Positions 1-7,916 of a stretch of DNA of 64,000 nt are shown here, piece after piece. Under the pieces are notes generated by a model. It ran no database searches. It was not told the origin of the DNA and saw only the letters and a list, made by a program, of their open reading frames with translations. The stretch spans positions 1,145,580 through 1,209,579 of the forward strand of contig JBMNNB010000001.1 in NCBI GenBank assembly GCA_050953725.1, given 5' to 3'. The DNA is from DTU053 sp012520115 (GTDB taxonomy: Bacteria > Bacillota > Clostridia > Oscillospirales > Acutalibacteraceae). The translations under genes and the position numbers were made by a program. How positions within the stretch are numbered: the stretch's first letter is position 1; each line of letters starts with the position of its first letter.

Positions 1-82
1 GTCTTGAAGTTTTGACAAGGGGACGGAAAATAATCAGGTTTTCGATGATTTTTGACTTTGACTATCTTTTACCTTTGTTTTT

Positions 83-111
83 AATATATCCCGAAGGCAG
101 TAAGTCGTCAA
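83..111 (-). promoter_or_regulatory. Sigma-A promoter for a gene off the left edge
   Basis: On the minus strand TTGACG (106-111) and TATATT (83-88) are separated by 17 bp. Transcription would run leftwards out of the window. No start codon with a ribosome site is visible between here and base 1. Confidence 0.6.
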
Positions 112-112
112 T

Positions 113-129
113 GGTCAATAAAGGTCAAA
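113..129. promoter_or_regulatory. CtsR operator (heat-shock repressor box)
   Basis: GGTCAAT-AAA-GGTCAAA is a direct heptamer repeat with 10-bp period, as in the known CtsR consensus (A/G)GTCAAANAN(A/G)GTCAAA, with one mismatch. It lies just upstream of the leftward -35. A further GTCAAA tandem (about 50-60, minus sense) follows the start point. The gene beyond the edge is therefore probably a class III heat-shock gene (clp or ctsR type); its identity cannot be seen. Confidence 0.6.
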
Positions 130-219
130 TCTGATTATTCATTTTGAAATATCTTTCATTTTCTTTAAATTGCTCCTATTTGCTTTTATTTTCTTGAATT
201 TTCTGACTGTATACAAAAA

Positions 220-245
220 GCAGCCATTGTCTGAACAATAGCTGC
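220..245 (-). terminator. Terminator of the dnaD-tmk operon
   Basis: GCAGCTATTG-ttcaga-CAATGGCTGC followed by TTTTTG on the minus strand, just past the tmk stop. Confidence 0.75.
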
Positions 246-260
246 CTGATTTAGTTTCTG

Positions 261-884
261 TTAATTTAAAAAGGAATTTACCGTGTTGAGGATTACTTCA
301 AATACCTCATCTAAAGGCGGTGACGAGTCGATACGGACTATGTTCTCTCCCCTGCCGCTTTTATTAAGCATTTCTTCGATTTTGCTGAACTTCTCTCTTA
401 TGGCGTTTAAGGACTTGAGATTTTCAAAGATTTCGAGCTGCTGGCCGCTCCTGCCTGCCTTTATTCTTTTAAGGCAAAGCTCCGGCTCTGAATCAAACAA
501 CAGGCAAAGGTCGGGGACCCTGATACCCGGGCAGTTAAGGTTCATATCCATTATCCAGCTTAAGGTCTCATCATCCGACTGATAGGCAAAGGATGAATAG
601 TAATATCTGTCGCAGAGGACTATATAGTCCTGTTGTAAAAGCTCGTCAATTTCTTCATTATGGGCTATTCTGTCCGCCAGAAACAGAGCCGCCATCTCCT
701 GCTGGGAGGCCTTCTGCACACCGCTTAAAATCTCTCGGATAAGCAGTCCCCACTTATTCTTTGTGGGCTCGGCGGTGATGCTGACCTTACAGCCCTTATC
801 CTGAAGATGCTCTGCGAGCATTTTTATAAAAGTCGATTTGCCCGTGCCGTCAAGGCCGTCAAAAACTATAAATTTGCCTGTCAT
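261..884 (-). CDS. tmk: Thymidylate kinase
   Basis: Phosphorylates dTMP to dTDP with ATP in the cytoplasm for dTTP synthesis. The 207-aa product opens with the P-loop FDGLDGTGKST (residues 8-18), has the dTMP-binding DRYYYSS motif near the middle, and an Arg-containing RIKAGRSGQQ segment in the LID position; length is normal for the family. The start at 884 is chosen because AAAGGAGT lies 6 bp upstream and the P-loop then sits where the family has it; an upstream in-frame ATG at 947 lies inside rsmA. Last gene of the operon, 10 bp after rsmA. Confidence 0.95.
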   Translation of the reverse strand: MTGKFIVFDGLDGTGKSTFIKMLAEHLQDKGCKVSITAEPTKNKWGLLIREILSGVQKASQQEMAALFLADRIAHNEEIDELLQQDYIVLCDRYYYSSFAYQSDDETLSWIMDMNLNCPGIRVPDLCLLFDSEPELCLKRIKAGRSGQQLEIFENLKSLNAIREKFSKIEEMLNKSGRGENIVRIDSSPPLDEVFEVILNTVNSFLN

Positions 885-894
885 ATTAACTCCT

Positions 895-1770
895 TTAATC
901 TTTGCTGATGCTGTACAGGGTGTTGGCGACTGCCGCCAGTTCCTCAAGGCTTAAAGCCTCTGCCCTGACTGATTCGTTAAGCCCCAAATCCTTGAGTGCC
1001 TGAGAAATGCTCGCCTTGTCTGAATTGAGAGCTGATGCGACGGAGTTTGCGAGGGTCTTTCTGCGCTGCTCAAAGGCGGCTCTTACAAAGCGGGTGAAGA
1101 ATTTCATATTGTCAATTTTGACGGGCGGGACTTCGTAAGGGGTGAGCCTTATGACCGCACTGTCAACCTTAGGGGCGGGGAAAAACGAGCCCGCCTGCAC
1201 CGTAAAGAGCTTTTCCGCCTTCGCTCTGACGGCCACCGCCACGGTGACCGCTCCCGAATCACGGCTGCCGACCTTGGCGCAGAGCCTGTCCGCCGCCTCC
1301 TTTTGCACCATGAAGGTAAGGGACTTGAAGGGCAGCTCCGATTCCAACAGGTGCATTATAACCGGTGAGGTTATATAATACGGCAGGTTTGCGCAGACAT
1401 AGATGTCCGTTATGCCCCTTGAATAAAACTCGTCCTCTATTATCTTAGGCAGGTCGGCCTTTAAAATATCGTCATTTATTATGCTGATATTGTCATAGGG
1501 TGATAGGGTTTCGGCAAGGAGCGGCAAAAGCCTTTTGTCAAGCTCTACGGCGACTACGTGCTTTGACCTTTTTGCAAGCTGCTCTGTCAGGACTCCGATG
1601 CCGGGGCCTATCTCCAGTGCGCCCGCATTTTCATTAAGACCCGAAAGCTCCGCCATCTTCGGACAGACCGAAGGGTTAATGAGAAAATTCTGCCCGAGGG
1701 CCTTCGAAAAGGTAAAGCCGTGCCTTGAAAGCAGGGCTTTTATATATGAAAGGTCAGTTAATGCCGCCAT
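895..1770 (-). CDS. rsmA: 16S rRNA (adenine1518-N6/adenine1519-N6)-dimethyltransferase
   Basis: Transfers four methyl groups from SAM to two adjacent adenines in helix 45 of 16S rRNA during late 30S assembly (KsgA). Visible are the N-terminal KALGQNFL segment, SAM motif I LEIGPGIGVLT (about residues 52-62) and the catalytic NLPYY motif (about 128-132); 291 aa is the usual length. GGGAG precedes the ATG at 1770. It follows dnaC by 14 bp and precedes tmk by 10 bp, so it is co-transcribed with both. Confidence 0.95.
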   Translation of the reverse strand: MAALTDLSYIKALLSRHGFTFSKALGQNFLINPSVCPKMAELSGLNENAGALEIGPGIGVLTEQLAKRSKHVVAVELDKRLLPLLAETLSPYDNISIINDDILKADLPKIIEDEFYSRGITDIYVCANLPYYITSPVIMHLLESELPFKSLTFMVQKEAADRLCAKVGSRDSGAVTVAVAVRAKAEKLFTVQAGSFFPAPKVDSAVIRLTPYEVPPVKIDNMKFFTRFVRAAFEQRRKTLANSVASALNSDKASISQALKDLGLNESVRAEALSLEELAAVANTLYSISKD

Positions 1771-1784
1771 TTTGCCTCCCGAAA

Positions 1785-2768
1785 TCAGGAATTTCTCTTA
1801 ATCTGCCTTATATCACGGCCGCAGAACCTGAGAAGCTGGTAGTCGCCGATTATTCTTGACGCCACACGGGGCGAATATTTGCTCTCAAGCTCCGATATGG
1901 ACAGGTTTGTATTGATTATTGTGGGCAGGCCGGATATAAGCCTTGTGTTGATTATGTTGTATATGGCCGCCACGGTGAACTGGGTGGAAAACTCCGTGCC
2001 CAGGTCATCGAAGATAAGCAGATCGCACTCGAGCAGGGTTTTTTCCGAGTCTTGAGTTTCCTTACTTCTGCCGAATCTCTCACTTTCAAGCTGGGATAAG
2101 AGGTTATGTGCAGAGCCGTAGACAACGCCGTAGCCCTTTGCTATTGCCTCTCTTGCTATGGCAAGGGAGAGGTGGGTTTTGCCCAAGCCCGTTTCGCCGT
2201 ACATCAGAAGGCTCACAGAGTCACGGTCAAAGTCCTCTGCATATTTTTTGCAGTAGTCGAGGATATATCCCATCTGCCGTCTTATTGTGGTCTTGTCGCC
2301 GTTTATGGGCTGGTCTGGATAGTAGTCAAGCGAGAAGTCCTCGAAGGTCGACAGCTTCAAAGACGAGGTCTTGCATAGCTCCTCAACGGCGAATTTCCTT
2401 AAAAGCTCCTTATAGCATGAGCATATCCTGCCGTCGACGGTGCCCGAATCCTCGCATTTTTCGCAGGTGTAGTGAGGTTCGAGATAGTCAAGGGGCAGGT
2501 TGGCGGTCTTAAGTATGCACTTTATATCCGCCTGAACCTCTAAGTTTCTCTGCTTAAGCTTTTCTATAAATGCGGCGGCGTCTGCGCCCATGCCGATTGC
2601 CTTAACAATTTCATAGCCCGCCCTTGCCATTTCTCTTTCAAGCTCTCTGAGCTCCGGGAAACGCAGGGCAAGCTCGGAATTGCGCTCTTGCTGATCTGTT
2701 TCGGCCTTTCTGCGGCGTCTGTCAAGCTCTTCCTTCGCCTTTTCGTATACGGTTTCGCTGTATGCCAT
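1785..2768 (-). CDS. dnaC: DnaC/DnaI-type helicase loader ATPase
   Basis: AAA+ ATPase that loads or remodels the replicative helicase. 327 aa. An N-terminal helical part is followed by a Cys cluster (CEKCEDSG...CSC, about 102-118) typical of the zinc-binding region of DnaI-like loaders, then Walker A GETGLGKTH (about 190-198) and Walker B LLIFDDLG. The start overlaps the stop of dnaD by one base (TAATG), so the two are translationally coupled, which fits DnaD as partner in replication initiation or restart. Confidence 0.85.
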   Translation of the reverse strand: MAYSETVYEKAKEELDRRRRKAETDQQERNSELALRFPELRELEREMARAGYEIVKAIGMGADAAAFIEKLKQRNLEVQADIKCILKTANLPLDYLEPHYTCEKCEDSGTVDGRICSCYKELLRKFAVEELCKTSSLKLSTFEDFSLDYYPDQPINGDKTTIRRQMGYILDYCKKYAEDFDRDSVSLLMYGETGLGKTHLSLAIAREAIAKGYGVVYGSAHNLLSQLESERFGRSKETQDSEKTLLECDLLIFDDLGTEFSTQFTVAAIYNIINTRLISGLPTIINTNLSISELESKYSPRVASRIIGDYQLLRFCGRDIRQIKRNS

Positions 2769-3817
2769 TACTTAGCACCCCTTTTCCTGTAAATAGGAGG
2801 CTCGAACGCTTCCCTTTCCGCCTGCTCGATGTCGTAAGAGGTGGTAAGGGGCTTTTTTGCGTCCTTTATGCTTGTTACCTTGGGAGCTTTGTCGTACTTC
2901 TCTATATCCTCAACGGTGGAAATACCGTTCTCATTCCAGTTCTTTAAAATGCCGTTCATGTAGTTCATATTGAGCTGGCCTGTGCGCTCGGCGGCCTTTT
3001 CGTAGGCTATGCATATCATCTCAAGGGAGAATTTCCACTTGTTGTGCCAGGTGTCGAGGTATTTCTGCTGGGTTGTTGTGGGGCGGGGGCTTGTGATGCC
3101 CGCAAAGGAGGCAAATTCCTTCCACAGTTTGTCAGTGTTTTCAAGGGCGACGAGCTGCTCAACGGCCTTGTCAAAGGTGTCAATGCCCCTCTCTGCCCAG
3201 TTTTTGCCCATGGTCTGTATGTAGTTTATATTGCCCTGCCTGCCCGTAGAGCGGGCGTATTCGCAAATCATCAGTATGACCGGAATGGGCAGTGCGTAAT
3301 GGTCAAAGAGCATTAGGAGAGCCGCCTGTGCGGAATAGCCAATGGTTCTGCCGAGTATCTGCTGGGCCTCGTTTAACAGCTCCCTGACCTCAGTTGAAGC
3401 GTCGACCCTCTGGGCTATCTGCTCCTGAGTGGGCTTTAATACGGGCAGCTCGGGCAGGACTTTTTCCGTTGACTTCTCCTTCGGGGGATTGTCCGTAGCC
3501 TTTGCGGCTGGCTCTGTCGGTTGGGGGTCTTCCTTCGGCTCGGGCTTGCTTTCCGCCTTTTCGGCCATGCTCTTCGCCTCATCTGCTTCAATAAGCAGAC
3601 CGCATTCGAGCCAGTATTGAAGCGCATCCTTGACATCTGCGACGGATATGCCGATTGCCTTTGAGAGCTTTTCGATGTCAATCGGCTCGCAGGAGTGCCT
3701 GTATATCCACAAGAGAGCCTTAAGCTGTGCCGAGCCGGCAAGCTTAATATGCCTGTCCACCACGGCGGCAGGCACGGCGAAAACGCCCGAGAATTCCTTT
3801 GGATTAATACAGTACAT
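2768..3817 (-). CDS. dnaD: DnaD/DnaB-family replication protein
   Basis: Primosome component acting with DnaC. 349 aa. Residues 1-80 look like a winged-helix domain. A Glu/Pro/Lys-rich linker (about 85-130) follows. Then come two tandem DnaD C-terminal (DDBH2) repeats, each ending in a YxxxxxxxW signature: YIQTMGKNW and YMNGILKNW. GGAGG stands 6-8 bp before the ATG. First gene of the dnaD-dnaC-rsmA-tmk operon. The two tandem DDBH2 repeats resemble the Gram-positive DnaB/DnaD group. Confidence 0.85.
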   Translation of the reverse strand: MYCINPKEFSGVFAVPAAVVDRHIKLAGSAQLKALLWIYRHSCEPIDIEKLSKAIGISVADVKDALQYWLECGLLIEADEAKSMAEKAESKPEPKEDPQPTEPAAKATDNPPKEKSTEKVLPELPVLKPTQEQIAQRVDASTEVRELLNEAQQILGRTIGYSAQAALLMLFDHYALPIPVILMICEYARSTGRQGNINYIQTMGKNWAERGIDTFDKAVEQLVALENTDKLWKEFASFAGITSPRPTTTQQKYLDTWHNKWKFSLEMICIAYEKAAERTGQLNMNYMNGILKNWNENGISTVEDIEKYDKAPKVTSIKDAKKPLTTSYDIEQAEREAFEPPIYRKRGAK

Positions 3818-3973
3818 CTTAGCGCCTCCAGAGATTTGGCTGTAGCTTTGCTTGTATCCCTACTATAATATCAAAACTTTGGTAAAAATAAAAGCCTTGA
3901 ACTCAATTAAGTATGTAGATATTTCTCACACTGTTTTTCGACGGCTGACTTTCTCTCCGTTTGTTTTACTGAA

Positions 3974-4057
3974 AGTCGAATGTTTCGACAAAAAGTAAAA
4001 TTCTCTGTTTTGCACAACAGAACAGGACTTTTTGTCAGTTTTCCATAAAATTCGACT
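3974..4057. repeat. Long imperfect hairpin (three stacked inverted repeats)
   Basis: The 421-bp stretch 3818-4238 has no convincing gene. It contains a nested hairpin: AGTCGAA (3974-3980) with TTCGACT (4051-4057), GACAAAAAGT (3987-3996) with ACTTTTTGTC (4027-4036), and TCTGTT (4004-4009) with AACAGA (4016-4021). The outer left arm GAAAGTC (3971-3977) can instead pair with GACTTTC (3947-3953). It may be a structured RNA on either strand or a decayed MITE. Confidence 0.4.
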
Positions 4058-4131
4058 GAGATTATTCGTGTTTTGAGGACTATTGTTAATTCCTTTTGTG
4101 AAATATGACCAAACAAAGGGTTTCAGTATAT

Positions 4132-4159
4132 TTGACAAAATATGCCGAGGAATTATAAT
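4132..4159 (+). promoter_or_regulatory. Consensus sigma-A promoter
   Basis: TTGACA (4132-4137), 16-bp spacer, TATAAT (4154-4159). Both hexamers are perfect. It drives the small gene at 4239 with a leader of about 70 nt. Confidence 0.8.
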
Positions 4160-4238
4160 AAGCACAATAAGTGGTGGGAAAACATGAAAAATGCATGTAT
4201 CACCACAATATATTGATGTTGTTAAAAGGAGGTGTACT

Positions 4239-4448
4239 ATGCGTAGGCAATACGCACCATTTAACGGAAAACGATACATACTCGATAAGAAAACCGGTGT
4301 GGCACACGACCTTGACAATGAAGTATATGACTGCAAAATCAGAATTATTGCATACGATAAAGTTGATACTGCCGATGACATCGGTGAAATACTAAAAAAT
4401 CCGGATTTTAAGGTGGTCTGCGACCACTGCATCGCAAAATTTGGTTAG
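4239..4448 (+). CDS. Small uncharacterised protein (69 aa)
   Basis: I do not recognise a family. The protein is soluble and charged, begins MRRQYAPFNGKRYILD, and ends with a short VCDHCIAKFG tail whose CxxC could bind metal or be redox-active. It is supported by a perfect promoter 80 bp upstream and by AAAGGAGG 7 bp before the ATG. It stands alone between two leftward units, with ackA convergent downstream. The conserved-looking start and strong expression signals argue that it is real and well expressed. Confidence 0.75.
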   Translation: MRRQYAPFNGKRYILDKKTGVAHDLDNEVYDCKIRIIAYDKVDTADDIGEILKNPDFKVVCDHCIAKFG

Positions 4449-4498
4449 TCGTTTTCCGAAGCGTTCCCGTACCAGCGGGGACGCTGTTTTAATCAAAA

Positions 4499-4524
4499 AA
4501 GCTGAGGGCATATGCTCTCAGCTT
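4499..4524 (-). terminator. ackA terminator, possibly bidirectional
   Basis: AAGCTGAG / CTCAGCTT stem with T6 on the minus strand; a weaker T-rich tail on the plus strand may serve the 69-aa gene. Confidence 0.75.
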
Positions 4525-4541
4525 TGGTTTCTTTGTTTGAT

Positions 4542-5759
4542 TTATGCTTTTACAAGGGCTGTGACGATTTCCTTAGTATCCCTTGCTATAAGCAGCTCTT
4601 CGTTGGTGGGGATTACGAAGACTCTTATCTTCGAGCCGGGTTTTGTGATTTCGGCTTCCTTGCCCTTTATTGCCTTTTCGTTGGCCTCTTCGTCAAGCTC
4701 TACGCCGAGGAATGAGAACTTTTTGCAGATATTCTCACGCAAATCCGCAGTATTCTCGCCGAGGCCGCCTGCGAATGTTATTGCATCAACGCCCTCCATT
4801 GCGGCGATGTAGCTGCCGATATACTTTCTTATCTGATACCACTGGATATCCCTTGCGAGCTTTGCTCTCTTATTGCCTTCTGCTGCGGCGGCTCTGACAT
4901 CCCTGTCGTCGTTGGATACGCCCGAAATGCCCAAGACGCCCGACTTTTTATTGAGAATGTCGCTGGTCTGCTCCGGCGTCCAGCCCTCCTTTTCCTGCAG
5001 GAAGGTTATGACCGACGGGTCGAGGGAGCCTGTCCTTGTACCCATCATAAAGCCGTCGAGAGGAGTAAGACCCATGCTTGTATCTACAACCTTGCCGTTC
5101 TTGACTGCGGTGATTGAAGCGCCGTTGCCCAGGTGGCAGGTAATAATCTTCAAATCCTTAATATCCTTGCCCATGAGCTCCGCACATCTTGCGCTGACAA
5201 AGCGGTGAGATGTGCCGTGGAAGCCGTATCTGCGTACCTTGTACTTCTCATAATATTCATACGGAACCGGGAATATATATGCCTCTGGAGGCATTGTGCT
5301 GTGGAAGGCGTTATCGAAAACCGCAACCTCCGGAACATCTTTGCCGAAGACCTCCAAGCATGCGTTTATGCCCTGAATGTGCGCCGGATTGTGAAGCGGG
5401 GCCAAGTCGTTAAGACTTTCGATTCCCTTGATGACATCGTCGTCAATGAGTACGCTCTGGTTAAACAGCGAGCCGCCCTGAACTATTCTGTGGCCGATTG
5501 CCGCAATGTCCGACAAGTCGTCGATAACCTTGCATTCGCCGTGCAGAAGCGCCTCCTTAACCTCTAAAAATGCAACTGTGTGGTTTTTCATTTCCACTGA
5601 TTTTTCAAACTTTTTGCCCTCTGCCGTAGAGCCTGAAATCATACCGCCTTCAATGCCGATTCTTTCACAAACACCCTTTGCAAGTACTTTTTCGCCTTCC
5701 ATGTTGATCAGCTGATACTTTAATGATGAGCTGCCGGCATTGATAACCAAAATATTCAA
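4542..5759 (-). CDS. ackA: Acetate kinase
   Basis: Makes ATP from acetyl-phosphate, the last step of acetate fermentation. Signature segments NILVINAGSSSLKYQ at the N-terminus, CHLGNGASI and GTRTGSLDPS are all present; 405 aa is the family length. The start is a TTG at 5759: AAAGGGTG lies upstream and the protein then begins at the family position. The in-frame ATG at 5822 would add 21 unrelated residues and lies within the -10 region. The start codon is part of a run of nine T (5758-5766). No pta gene is adjacent. Confidence 0.95.
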   Translation of the reverse strand: MNILVINAGSSSLKYQLINMEGEKVLAKGVCERIGIEGGMISGSTAEGKKFEKSVEMKNHTVAFLEVKEALLHGECKVIDDLSDIAAIGHRIVQGGSLFNQSVLIDDDVIKGIESLNDLAPLHNPAHIQGINACLEVFGKDVPEVAVFDNAFHSTMPPEAYIFPVPYEYYEKYKVRRYGFHGTSHRFVSARCAELMGKDIKDLKIITCHLGNGASITAVKNGKVVDTSMGLTPLDGFMMGTRTGSLDPSVITFLQEKEGWTPEQTSDILNKKSGVLGISGVSNDDRDVRAAAAEGNKRAKLARDIQWYQIRKYIGSYIAAMEGVDAITFAGGLGENTADLRENICKKFSFLGVELDEEANEKAIKGKEAEITKPGSKIRVFVIPTNEELLIARDTKEIVTALVKA

Positions 5760-5811
5760 AAAAAAACACCCTTTACTTTCGAGATACTTGAAGAATACGC
5801 AATTCTGATAT

Positions 5812-5840
5812 ATTATATACAAAACATTATATTATTGCAA
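5812..5840 (-). promoter_or_regulatory. ackA promoter
   Basis: Minus strand TTGCAA (5835-5840), 17 bp, perfect TATAAT (5812-5817). Confidence 0.6.
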
Positions 5841-5945
5841 TAGTTTTGATTTGTTTTGTCAAACGCCGTTCATAATTATTATGTTGCAAAAAACCATGGA
5901 TATATAAGGGCAAACGGTAGGTTTTTGCCCGAAAGGGGACATATT

Positions 5946-6296
5946 ATGGTAATCAGAAAAGACGAGATGGCAACTGCCGTAAATGTGAATATGCGTGGCG
6001 GAGAAGGCACCGTCAGGGTCACAAAAATTGTCGACAAGCCCCAGTATGACGGCAACGCAAGGCTGATTGCGACTATTCACCTTGAGCCGGGAGCATCCAT
6101 CGGCGCTCATATACATGAGAACGAGGAAGAGATATTTTATGTAATCAGCGGCGAGGCCCTATACAACGACAACGGCACCGATGTTGTAATGTACCCCGGC
6201 GACAGCTGCATTTGCAATAACAATACAGGTCACGCCCTTAAAAACAACCGCAGTGATTCCGAGCTTGTTGTAATGGCGATTATCCTTACACTTTAA
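5946..6296 (+). CDS. Small cupin-domain protein
   Basis: A 116-aa single-domain cupin. Motif 1 reads GAHIHENEEEIFYVISG (two His and Glu metal ligands) and motif 2 reads PGDSCICNNNTGHAL with the expected His. Such proteins bind a metal and either isomerise small sugars or act as small-molecule sensors; the substrate cannot be told from sequence. AAAGGGGAC precedes the ATG at 5946. It is divergent from ackA, sharing the intergenic region 5760-5945. Confidence 0.75.
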   Translation: MVIRKDEMATAVNVNMRGGEGTVRVTKIVDKPQYDGNARLIATIHLEPGASIGAHIHENEEEIFYVISGEALYNDNGTDVVMYPGDSCICNNNTGHALKNNRSDSELVVMAIILTL

Positions 6297-6339
6297 TTTT
6301 GTATTTTCTGAGCTTTCAAATGCGTTTTTGCGCAGAAAC

Positions 6340-6368
6340 TTGCAGTATCAGTCAATACTTGATATAAT
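6340..6368 (+). promoter_or_regulatory. Promoter of the GNAT-like/mltG operon
   Basis: TTGCAG (6340-6345), 17 bp, TATAAT (6363-6368), about 55 bp before the first start codon. Confidence 0.65.
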
Positions 6369-6427
6369 ATAATTTGCTCCTATGGCGGGGCTTCTGTTTT
6401 CTTTTATTATTTTTTCGGAGAGCTTAT

Positions 6428-7321
6428 ATGGAATACATTCCGGGCGGCAACACTAAAATAAACAGAGAGACTTTGAAAGCCTTCCTTACAGACACCCTTG
6501 TCTGCAGGGAAAGGACCTTCGATGCCTTTGCCGATAAGGTATTGAGCCGTGCCGATGTGTTTATAAAGCTGAGTGAAAACGAGCCGCTTTTCGCTCTGAT
6601 TGCCCTGCAGGTGAGCATAAAGACCTATTCTGACAGCTTTAAGGCGGCTTATATAATCCCCGCCGTCAAGGAAGAAGGTCTTTATTACGAGCTTACAGAC
6701 GACATTTCGGGCTGGCTCGGTGAGATAGCGGGCAAATATGCTGCGGACTGCCTTATTTTCAGCCCCAATGATGAGGTTGCATCTCAGGTTTTCGGCGAGC
6801 TGGGCTTTAAGGACAGCTTTTTTGAGAAAAAGCTGAGAATCACCGGTTACTCCGCAAAGGTGCTTGCTTCAAAGCTTCAAAAAACGGAAAGCGAGCTAAA
6901 CTACTCCGACTACTCCGCCCTTTCCGATAAATACAAGAACCCGCATATTCAGTGGGATGAGGATGTTTTCTCGTACTTTTTAAGCTCTGCCCATGATGCC
7001 GGCGGTACTGCGGTTTCATTCAGTGTTAATGATAAAATTTCAGCTTACATGCTCGGCAAAAAGAGCAGTCCGGCGTGTCTTATATTTGAGACAGTCGGCG
7101 ACAGTGCTGCACTGTCTTTGGCTCTCTCCTATTTTGCAGGCGATGAGGAGATAGGTGAATTTGAGATTTTCCTGCCCCTTGACTATAAGCTCTCAGCCGA
7201 CAATATGGAAATTCTCTCCGGTGCAATGTTGAAGTACGAAAACGAAAGGGCTGAAAGGGCTCTTAGCGGCGCAGCGCTGCACATGGGCTATAATCCGTGG
7301 CGCAGGATTTTGTACAAATAG
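6428..7321 (+). CDS. Degenerate GNAT-fold protein
   Basis: 297 aa. Residues about 50-140 follow the layout of clostridial GNAT acetyltransferases (beta strand AAYIIPAV, later LIFSPNDEVASQVFGELGF, the usual C-terminal GNAT segment). The acetyl-CoA pyrophosphate loop (Q/RxxGxG/A) is replaced by EEGLYYELTDD. The C-terminal half may be a second GNAT-like lobe. It therefore looks like an acetyltransferase fold that has lost cofactor binding. CGGAG precedes the ATG at 6428. First gene of a four-gene unit. Function unknown. Confidence 0.5.
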   Translation: MEYIPGGNTKINRETLKAFLTDTLVCRERTFDAFADKVLSRADVFIKLSENEPLFALIALQVSIKTYSDSFKAAYIIPAVKEEGLYYELTDDISGWLGEIAGKYAADCLIFSPNDEVASQVFGELGFKDSFFEKKLRITGYSAKVLASKLQKTESELNYSDYSALSDKYKNPHIQWDEDVFSYFLSSAHDAGGTAVSFSVNDKISAYMLGKKSSPACLIFETVGDSAALSLALSYFAGDEEIGEFEIFLPLDYKLSADNMEILSGAMLKYENERAERALSGAALHMGYNPWRRILYK

Positions 7322-7373
7322 CCAATTTATATTAGCTTTAAATATAGACATACTCTCAGAAAGGAAATTAACC

Positions 7374-7916
7374 GTGATTTACGTTTTTTTAGCAGACGGA
7401 TTTGAAGAAGTTGAAGCCCTTACTCCTGTTGACATTCTTCGCAGGGCTGAGATTGCCGTGTCTACCGTCGGCATCGGTTCAAAAAGGATAAGCGGTTCAC
7501 ACGGCATAGACATAATCTGTGATTTTGAAGCCGATGAGGTTAAACCCAACAGTGACCTTGTGGGTATAATTCTTCCCGGCGGCATGCCCGGCACGAAAAA
7601 CCTCGGTAACTCTTCAACTGTCCACGATTTTATCGATTATGCTGCTCAAAATCACTTGTTAATTGCCGCTATCTGTGCAGCGCCTTCCATACTCGGCAGA
7701 AAGGGCTTGCTTGAGGGCAAGAGGGCCGTATGCTTCCCGTCCTTTGAGAAGGACCTGATTAATGCCACCATCGCCTACGGGTATGTCTGCATCGACGACA
7801 ATTATATTACCGCAAAGGGAGCCGGAGCTTCTGTGGACTTTGCGCTTGCGATTGTCGCCTACTTCAAGGGTGAACGTGAGGCAAGAAAGCTAAGGGAAAG
7901 CATACAATGTCCGTAA
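7374..7916 (+). CDS. DJ-1/PfpI-family protein
   Basis: 180 aa, single DJ-1/PfpI domain. The nucleophile elbow is AAICAAPS with the conserved Cys, and the supporting Glu is in FEEVEALTPVD near the N-terminus, as in the DJ-1/ThiJ subgroup. Members act as glyoxalases, deglycases or redox chaperones; which one cannot be said here. The start is GTG at 7374 behind AAAGGAAA. The 3' end overlaps the next gene by 10 bp, indicating coupling. Confidence 0.85.
   Translation: MIYVFLADGFEEVEALTPVDILRRAEIAVSTVGIGSKRISGSHGIDIICDFEADEVKPNSDLVGIILPGGMPGTKNLGNSSTVHDFIDYAAQNHLLIAAICAAPSILGRKGLLEGKRAVCFPSFEKDLINATIAYGYVCIDDNYITAKGAGASVDFALAIVAYFKGEREARKLRESIQCP

Noticed and set aside
3907..4116. Short minus-strand frames in the gap before dnaD
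   Set aside because: No ribosome site, no recognisable composition, and they run through the nested inverted repeats.
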